Below, one piece after another: positions 58,461-64,000 of a DNA stretch of 64,000 nt (positions are counted from its first letter, which is position 1; each line of letters starts with the position of its first letter). The position numbers and the translations under genes were made by a program. The notes under the pieces were generated by a model. It ran no database searches and was not told the origin of the DNA. It saw only the letters and a list, made by a program, of their open reading frames with translations. Origin of the DNA: BQJD01 sp964350265 (GTDB lineage: Bacteria > Pseudomonadota > Gammaproteobacteria > Arenicellales > CAJQKF01); the NCBI GenBank assembly GCA_964350265.1, contig CAYGJZ010000008.1, positions 16,750 through 80,749 of the forward strand, read 5' to 3'.

Positions 58461-61283
58461 GTGCGCGGCCCGCGCCGGCCGCCAGGCTCGGGGTGCGGCG
58501 CCGGGTCGCTGACAGCCGCGCGGGACTGCGCGACCTACAACCGATCGGTACGCTTTCTGAACATCACCATCGACAACTCCCCGCGAATCCGCGGTGCGCG
58601 CTGGGTCGTGGCATTCGCCGCCCTCGTCCTGCTTGTCCTGTTCCGGCCCGCGGAGGCCGAGGCCGCGGTGCCGGTGAAGCGCTACGACCTGCGCTGCGAC
58701 ACCCACTTCCCCTGCCACGACGACCTGCGCCGTCGCACCGACTTCTGGGTCGAGGTGTACGGCAAGTGGACCACCCGCCAGGGCGTGTTCCACGACGCCA
58801 CCCGTCCCGAGCGGGTCTACTCGGTGATCGACGTGCCCAACGGCTGCCGCGGCGAAGACCGCACCGTGGAGCGGGAGCGCGAGCGGATCCGCAAGCAGTT
58901 GTTCGACCTGGCCGAGAAGGTGCAGGGCAAGCGTCGGCTCAGCGACGACGAGCAGGCGCTGGCGGCACTGTTCCCCGACCGCTCCGCCAAGGCCATGCGG
59001 GTGGCGGCACGGGAGATCCGCTGCCAGCAGGGCAACCGCGACCGCTTCGAGGGCGCGCTGAAGCGCTACGGCGCCTATGGCCCGCTGGTGCGCAGGATGA
59101 TCCGCGATGCCGGGTTGCCCGACGACGTCCACTACCTGCCCTTCGTCGAGTCGCTGTACAACCCCCGCGCCTATTCCCGGGTCGGTGCCGCCGGGCTGTG
59201 GCAGATCATGCCGAAGACCGCCCGCTACCTCGGCCTGGAGCTGAATGCCACCCTCGACGAGCGGCTCGACCTGGAGGCGGCGACGCTGGCCGCCATCCGC
59301 TACCTGGAAGACAGCCGCAGCCGGCTCACCGCCCTGGCGAAGGAAAAGAAGCCCTCGGTCAAGCCCGGCGAACTGGGGCCCTTCGTCATCACCTCGTACA
59401 ACTACGGCGTCAACGGCATGCGCCGGGCGCTGGACGAGTTCGGCCCCGACTTCATGAAGGTGCTCAACGAGTACAAGTCGCCGAGCTTCCAGGTGGCGGT
59501 GAAGAACTTCTACGCGAGTTTCCTCGCCGCCCGCCACGTGGCCAGCCATGCCAGCCAGTTCTTCGGCGAGGTGCCCGGCGACCCGGCGGTGCACTTTCAC
59601 ACCGTGGTGCTCGACCACGACACCTCGATGAAGCGCATCATCGACGTGTTCGGCGTCGGCGAGGACGAACTGAAGGCCCTGAACGGCGCGCTGACCCGCT
59701 TCGTCTGGCACGGCTGGCGCTTCGTGCCCAAGGGCTACCGCCTGAAACTGCCCGCCCGCAACGGCGGCTGGTCCGGCGAGGAGCGGCGCCTGGCCGCGCT
59801 TGGCCCGGAAAGCGACCAGCGCGGGCCGGTCAACTACACCGTGCGCCGGGGCGACACCGCCTGCGGCATCGCCCGCGCCTTCCACGTCAAGTGCGCCGAC
59901 CTGGTGGACATGAACCGGCTCGGTCGCCGTGCCTTCATCCGCATCGGCCAGACCCTGACCATTCCCGGCAAGCTCGGCACCGTGGCGGCATCCACCTCCG
60001 CGTCGTCGTCCACGCCCGCGGCCAGCGGCGGCAAGGGCGGCAGCTACCGGGTCCGTCGCGGCGATTCGCCCTGCGGCATCGCCAGCCGCGCCGGGGTGTC
60101 CTGTGCCGCCCTGCTGGCCGCCAACAACCTCGGCCGCTCCTCGGTCATTCACCCGGGGCAGGTGTTGACCCTGCCCGGCGGCGCCGCTGGCGGCAAGCCC
60201 CCGGCCCGCTACACCGTGCGTGGCGGCGACACGCCGTGCGAGGTGGCCGAACGCTTCTCGGTGTCCTGCGATGCCATGCTGGCGATGAACGGCATGAACC
60301 GTTCCAGCGTGCTGCGGGTCGGCCAGGTGCTGCGCTTCCCCGGCGGCAGCGGGGCGCCGGCGGAGGAGGGCGGCGCCGACACCCCGACCCCGAGCCGGTA
60401 CACGGTGCAGCGTGGCGACACCGCCTGCGAGGTGGCCGAGCGCTACTCGGTATCCTGCGACGACATGCTGGCGCTGAACCATCTCGGTCGCGGCAGCGTG
60501 CTGTCCATCGGCCAGGTGCTGTCCATGCCCGGCGGCAGCCGCGATGCCGACCTCGGCGAGGTGGTCGGCGCCGCCACCCTGCGCGACGTGGCCTATACCG
60601 TGCAGCCGGGGGACACGCCCTGCCAGGTGGCGGAGCGCTTCGACATGAACTGCGACGGCTTCCTGCGTCTGAACAATCTCAAGCGCCACGGCGTCATCTA
60701 CGTCGGCCAGACCCTCAAGGTGCGCCAGGAAGTCGGCGACGAGGCGGAGCCGTCGCTGGCGGTGGCCGGGCCGCCGGCCGACGAGGCGGTGGTGGATACC
60801 GCCGGCGATGCCGCCAGCAGCCCGCTGGACGGCGACATGAAGCTGGACATCGATGTTCGCGGCAGCGGCGACGCGGCCCGCTACACCATCGTCGTCGAGC
60901 CCGACGAGACCCTCGGCCACTACGCCGACTGGCTGGGCATCGGCGGCGTCGGCGCCATCAAGCAGCTCAACGGCATCGGCGCCACCGAGCTGATCAGCAT
61001 CGGCGCGCGGCTGCGCCTGCCGGTGGACGGCGACGCCCAGCGCGCCGCCTTCAACCAGAAGCGCAGCGACTACCACCGCGTGCTGGTGGAGGAGTTCAAG
61101 GAGGCCTACCGGGTGGAGACGGTGGAGAACTACCGCGTGCGCGTGGGCGACAGCGCCTGGAAGGTGGCCGATCGCTTCCAGCTGCCGCTGTGGGTGCTGA
61201 CCCGCTACAACCCCGAGCTGCGCAACCGCAACCCGCTTACCGGCGAGATGCTGAAGGTGCCGAAGGTGACCGCGCGCGGCTGA
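58461..61283 (+). CDS. MltD-type lytic transglycosylase with seven LysM-like repeats
   Basis: 940 residues if the GTG at 58461 is used; the start is uncertain because the hydrophobic signal (about residues 48-66, ending AEAEAA) then has a long N-terminal extension. SLT domain about 200-370 with catalytic Glu230 (LPFVESLYNPRAYS), AAGLWQIMP and SYNYGVNGM. LysM-like repeats begin near 458, 528, 583, 646, 711, 807 and 890. The first five all have the pattern GD(S/T)xC followed by nine residues and a second Cys (CX9C); the last two have none. It should cleave peptidoglycan glycan strands in the periplasm. A 7-bp inverted repeat spans its stop codon (61275-61290). Confidence 0.88.
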   Translation: MRGPRRPPGSGCGAGSLTAARDCATYNRSVRFLNITIDNSPRIRGARWVVAFAALVLLVLFRPAEAEAAVPVKRYDLRCDTHFPCHDDLRRRTDFWVEVYGKWTTRQGVFHDATRPERVYSVIDVPNGCRGEDRTVERERERIRKQLFDLAEKVQGKRRLSDDEQALAALFPDRSAKAMRVAAREIRCQQGNRDRFEGALKRYGAYGPLVRRMIRDAGLPDDVHYLPFVESLYNPRAYSRVGAAGLWQIMPKTARYLGLELNATLDERLDLEAATLAAIRYLEDSRSRLTALAKEKKPSVKPGELGPFVITSYNYGVNGMRRALDEFGPDFMKVLNEYKSPSFQVAVKNFYASFLAARHVASHASQFFGEVPGDPAVHFHTVVLDHDTSMKRIIDVFGVGEDELKALNGALTRFVWHGWRFVPKGYRLKLPARNGGWSGEERRLAALGPESDQRGPVNYTVRRGDTACGIARAFHVKCADLVDMNRLGRRAFIRIGQTLTIPGKLGTVAASTSASSSTPAASGGKGGSYRVRRGDSPCGIASRAGVSCAALLAANNLGRSSVIHPGQVLTLPGGAAGGKPPARYTVRGGDTPCEVAERFSVSCDAMLAMNGMNRSSVLRVGQVLRFPGGSGAPAEEGGADTPTPSRYTVQRGDTACEVAERYSVSCDDMLALNHLGRGSVLSIGQVLSMPGGSRDADLGEVVGAATLRDVAYTVQPGDTPCQVAERFDMNCDGFLRLNNLKRHGVIYVGQTLKVRQEVGDEAEPSLAVAGPPADEAVVDTAGDAASSPLDGDMKLDIDVRGSGDAARYTIVVEPDETLGHYADWLGIGGVGAIKQLNGIGATELISIGARLRLPVDGDAQRAAFNQKRSDYHRVLVEEFKEAYRVETVENYRVRVGDSAWKVADRFQLPLWVLTRYNPELRNRNPLTGEMLKVPKVTARG

Positions 61284-61298
61284 AGCCGCGACCTCGGA

Positions 61299-62420
61299 TC
61301 AGCCGCGCCGGTGAAAGACCCTGGCCCGCTGCCGCCGTTCCAGGTAGGCGCGGCGGCTGATCTCGATGTCCTCGAGAAAGTAGTCCAGTTCGCTCATCAA
61401 CAGCGCCTGTGGCCCGTCCACCAGGGCCTTGGGCGGGTCCGGGTGAAAGTCCACCAGCACCATGTTGGCGCCGGCGATGACCCCCTGGGCAGTGGCGCTG
61501 AACACGTCGGAAAGCCCGTCCGGGTCCTCGGCCCGGGTGCCCACCGAGTGCGACGGGTCGATGCACACCGGCATCAGGGTCATGCGCTTGACCACCGGCA
61601 CGTGGCTGAAGTCGACGAAGTTGCGGTGCGGGTCGCCCATGTTTGTCTTCATGCCACGCAGGCAGAAGACGATGTTGCGGTTGCCCTCGCTGGCCAGGTA
61701 CTCGGCGGCATTCAGCGATTCCTCCAGGGTGATGCCGAAGCCACGCTTGATCAGCACCGGCAGGCTGCGCTGGCGGCCGACCACCTTGAGCAGCTCGAAG
61801 TTCTGCGTGTTGCGGGTGCCGATCTGCAGCATCACGCCGGTGGGATGGCCGCAGCGTTCCAGGGTTTCCAGGATCTCGTCGACATGGGAATCGTGGGTGA
61901 TCTCCATGGCGATGACCTTGATGCCGTACTTGCCGGCCAGCTCGAACACCCAGGGCAGGCAGTCGGCACCGAGTCCCTGGAAGGAATACGGATTGGTGCG
62001 CGGCTTGTAGGCACCCATGCGCGTGCAGGTCAGCCCGCGCTCGCTGACCGCCTTCATCATCTGTTCCACGTGCTCGCGGGTATCCACCGCGCACAGGCCG
62101 GCGAAGACATGCAGCGATTCCTGGTCGAAGCGCACGCCGTTGTAGTCGAAGCCGTAGGAGCGGGTGTCGTCGGCATGGCGGCCGATCACCGCGTAGCTGC
62201 GCGACACCTTCACCACGCTGCCGACGCCGGGCAGGCTCTCGATCTCGCCGCGATCCAGGGTGGAGGTATCGCCGACCAGGTAGATCTCCGAGAGCACCTG
62301 CTGGCTGCCGGCGACCTCGTGCACCCGCGGCGAGATGCCGGGCTTGGCACGCAGGTAGTCGAGTACCTTGCGGCCGGTCTCCGAGGCGGTGGTCACGTCG
62401 GGTTGCAGGATGACGATCAT
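61299..62420 (-). CDS. aroF: DAHP-synthase-family (type I-beta) protein with divergent motifs
   Basis: 373 residues from the ATG at 62420. An N-terminal ferredoxin-like regulatory domain (about 1-75) and a TIM barrel as in the Thermotoga-type enzyme, which condenses PEP with erythrose-4-P to start the shikimate pathway. KPRTN (139-143) and YSFQGLG are kept, and Cys110 is the metal ligand. The usual GPCS(V)ES reads GLCAVDT and the usual ERGIRT reads LRGMKT, and DPSH(A/S)xG is DPSHSVG. The family is clear; whether the substrate is erythrose-4-P is less so. It converges on the transglycosylase with 15 bp between. Confidence 0.85.
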   Translation of the reverse strand: MIVILQPDVTTASETGRKVLDYLRAKPGISPRVHEVAGSQQVLSEIYLVGDTSTLDRGEIESLPGVGSVVKVSRSYAVIGRHADDTRSYGFDYNGVRFDQESLHVFAGLCAVDTREHVEQMMKAVSERGLTCTRMGAYKPRTNPYSFQGLGADCLPWVFELAGKYGIKVIAMEITHDSHVDEILETLERCGHPTGVMLQIGTRNTQNFELLKVVGRQRSLPVLIKRGFGITLEESLNAAEYLASEGNRNIVFCLRGMKTNMGDPHRNFVDFSHVPVVKRMTLMPVCIDPSHSVGTRAEDPDGLSDVFSATAQGVIAGANMVLVDFHPDPPKALVDGPQALLMSELDYFLEDIEISRRAYLERRQRARVFHRRG

Positions 62421-62481
62421 GGGCTTGTCGACTCGGTGGGCGCGGTGGCCGGAAAGGGATGGGCGTGGTCGGCGGACCGGC

Positions 62482-63315
62482 TCAGGCGCCGGTCTCCACC
62501 GGCAGGTCGGGGTCGTTGCCCCACTCCGACCAGGCCCCGGCATAGCCGCGCACGCGTTCGAAGCCGAGGTGACGCAGCATCATGTAGCTGTGCGAGGAGC
62601 GATGATGGGTCTGGCAGTAGGTGATGACCTCCCGCCCGGGATCGAAGCCGCGGTCGCGCACCAGCGCGTCGAGCTCGTCGATGCCCTTCAGACGCATGTT
62701 GCGATGACGGTCCAGGGTATCCAGCCAGTTGAGGTGGATGGCGCCGGGAATGTGTCCGCCACGTGCCGCCATGGCCCGTTCGCCGCTGTACTCCTCCGGG
62801 GTGCGGGCGTCCAACAACTGGCTGGCGCCGTCGGCCACCCGCTCGCGCACGTAGTCGCGCACGGCCAGGGCATCGCCGTCGGCGGCGTCCGCGGCGAAGC
62901 CCGAGGGTGCCGGCGGCGGCGTCGCCTGGTCGGTAACCGGGTGCCCCTCGTTGGCCCAGGCGTGCAGCCCGCCGTTGATCACCGAGACGTCGTGGTGGCC
63001 GAGGACGTGCAGCGTCCAGGCCAGCCGGCAGGCGCGCCCGCCGCCTTCGTCGTCGTAGGCGAGCACGCGGCGTCCCGGCACCAGGCCGAGCTGGTCGAAG
63101 ACCTGGTTGAGCCGTTCCAGCGGCGGCAGCAGGCCCATGGCCGGGCGCGTGCCGGCGACCAGGCGGGCATAGTCCAGCGGCTGGGCGCCGGGCAGGTGCA
63201 GCTGGGCATGGGTCTCCGGCTTGGACAGGTCGACCACGAGGGTCTCGTCGCCGAGGAGGGATTCGGCCTCTTCCGGCTCGATGAAGGCTGCGGGGCGTTG
63301 CGTGGTGCTGGTCAT
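62482..63315 (-). CDS. RhdA-type thiosulfate sulfurtransferase (rhodanese)
   Basis: 277 residues, two rhodanese domains. The N-terminal domain (about 10-125) is inactive: the Cys position is an Asp region (VLAYDDEGGGRA). The C-terminal domain (about 150-275) carries the active loop Cys234-Gln-Thr-His-His-Arg-Ser, the unusual loop known from Azotobacter RhdA rather than CRKGVT or CGSGVT. The ATG at 63315 gives the normal size. It is 61 bp upstream of the DAHP-synthase-like gene in the same direction and divergent from the MoxR gene over 134 bp. Confidence 0.92.
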   Translation of the reverse strand: MTSTTQRPAAFIEPEEAESLLGDETLVVDLSKPETHAQLHLPGAQPLDYARLVAGTRPAMGLLPPLERLNQVFDQLGLVPGRRVLAYDDEGGGRACRLAWTLHVLGHHDVSVINGGLHAWANEGHPVTDQATPPPAPSGFAADAADGDALAVRDYVRERVADGASQLLDARTPEEYSGERAMAARGGHIPGAIHLNWLDTLDRHRNMRLKGIDELDALVRDRGFDPGREVITYCQTHHRSSHSYMMLRHLGFERVRGYAGAWSEWGNDPDLPVETGA

Positions 63316-63449
63316 GTGGTTGGCGCCATCCGGCGGCGTTGGAGATCGGGCATGGAAGTCCCTATTATACCCGCGACCACGTGGCGCCGGCCGAGCCGCT
63401 TTCGCGTTCGCCGCCGTTTCGTCCACACCGACAACGCCCAGGACATGCC

Positions 63450-64000
<551 letters not shown>

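Noticed and set aside
58168..58512. 114-codon open frame upstream of the SLT/LysM gene
   Set aside because: Low-complexity Gly/Arg/Pro sequence spanning both promoter candidates, no Shine-Dalgarno sequence.
58152..61076. 974-codon minus-strand open frame opposite the SLT/LysM gene
   Set aside because: Periodic sequence mirrors the LysM repeats of the real gene; no protein motif.
59832..61260. Repeat region considered as a tandem DNA repeat or CRISPR-like array
   Set aside because: Units are coding LysM repeats of unequal spacing and diverged nucleotide sequence.

Overview
This 64 kb window is very GC-rich, densely coding chromosome from a gammaproteobacterium. The order ygfB-pepP-ubiH-ubiI, divergent from a ZapB-like gene, zapA, 6S RNA and 5-formyl-THF cyclo-ligase, is a classical gammaproteobacterial neighbourhood. 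Fur, HrpA, biosynthetic IlvA, RpiA and a two-domain class I fumarase agree with this. The genus cannot be named from the sequence alone. I saw no tRNA, rRNA, CRISPR array, transposase or prophage gene.

Layout. (1) 1-15770 is a housekeeping block: a left-truncated SLC13-type permease, an ECF sigma/anti-sigma pair, a PfkB kinase, fur, two ubiquinone hydroxylases with pepP and ygfB, the zapA/6S RNA/ygfA block, a YmdB-type phosphoesterase, an EVE protein, a cyclophilin and hrpA. (2) 15775-50880 is a surface-glycan locus of about 35 kb, nearly all on the + strand with many 1-8 bp gene overlaps. (3) 50904-64000 is housekeeping again: ilvA, rpiA, a tandem-thioredoxin protein, a K+ channel, fumarase, a SLT/LysM lytic transglycosylase, a DAHP-synthase-family protein, a rhodanese and a right-truncated MoxR ATPase.

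How the glycan locus fits together. A winged-helix regulator with a consensus-like promoter precedes a polyprenyl-phosphate sugar transferase that should start the repeat unit. Precursors come from four branches: a UDP-HexNAc C6-dehydrogenase with an SDR epimerase and a WbpE-like aminotransferase; a NeuB-SAF-cupin synthase with a CMP-transferase and a Gfo/Idh/MocA oxidoreductase; RfbF and RfbG plus an SDR for CDP-deoxysugars; and a divergent KdsA-family synthase with an unusual NeuA-like cytidylyltransferase and an RraA-family protein. About ten known or likely glycosyltransferases, a methyltransferase and a sulfotransferase would build and decorate the unit. A PglK/MsbA-like ABC exporter would flip it and an EpsG-like protein would polymerise it. 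KdsC, a multi-pass membrane protein and a GT4 enzyme close the locus.

The most unusual points are: the KdsA-like/NeuA-like/RraA triad with altered active-site motifs; a degenerate PIN domain fused to the aminotransferase; the NeuB-cupin fusion without a visible NeuC; five LysM repeats that all carry a CX9C cysteine pair; a 22-bp perfect palindrome between ygfB and zapB; and an almost leaderless promoter in front of the glycan regulator.
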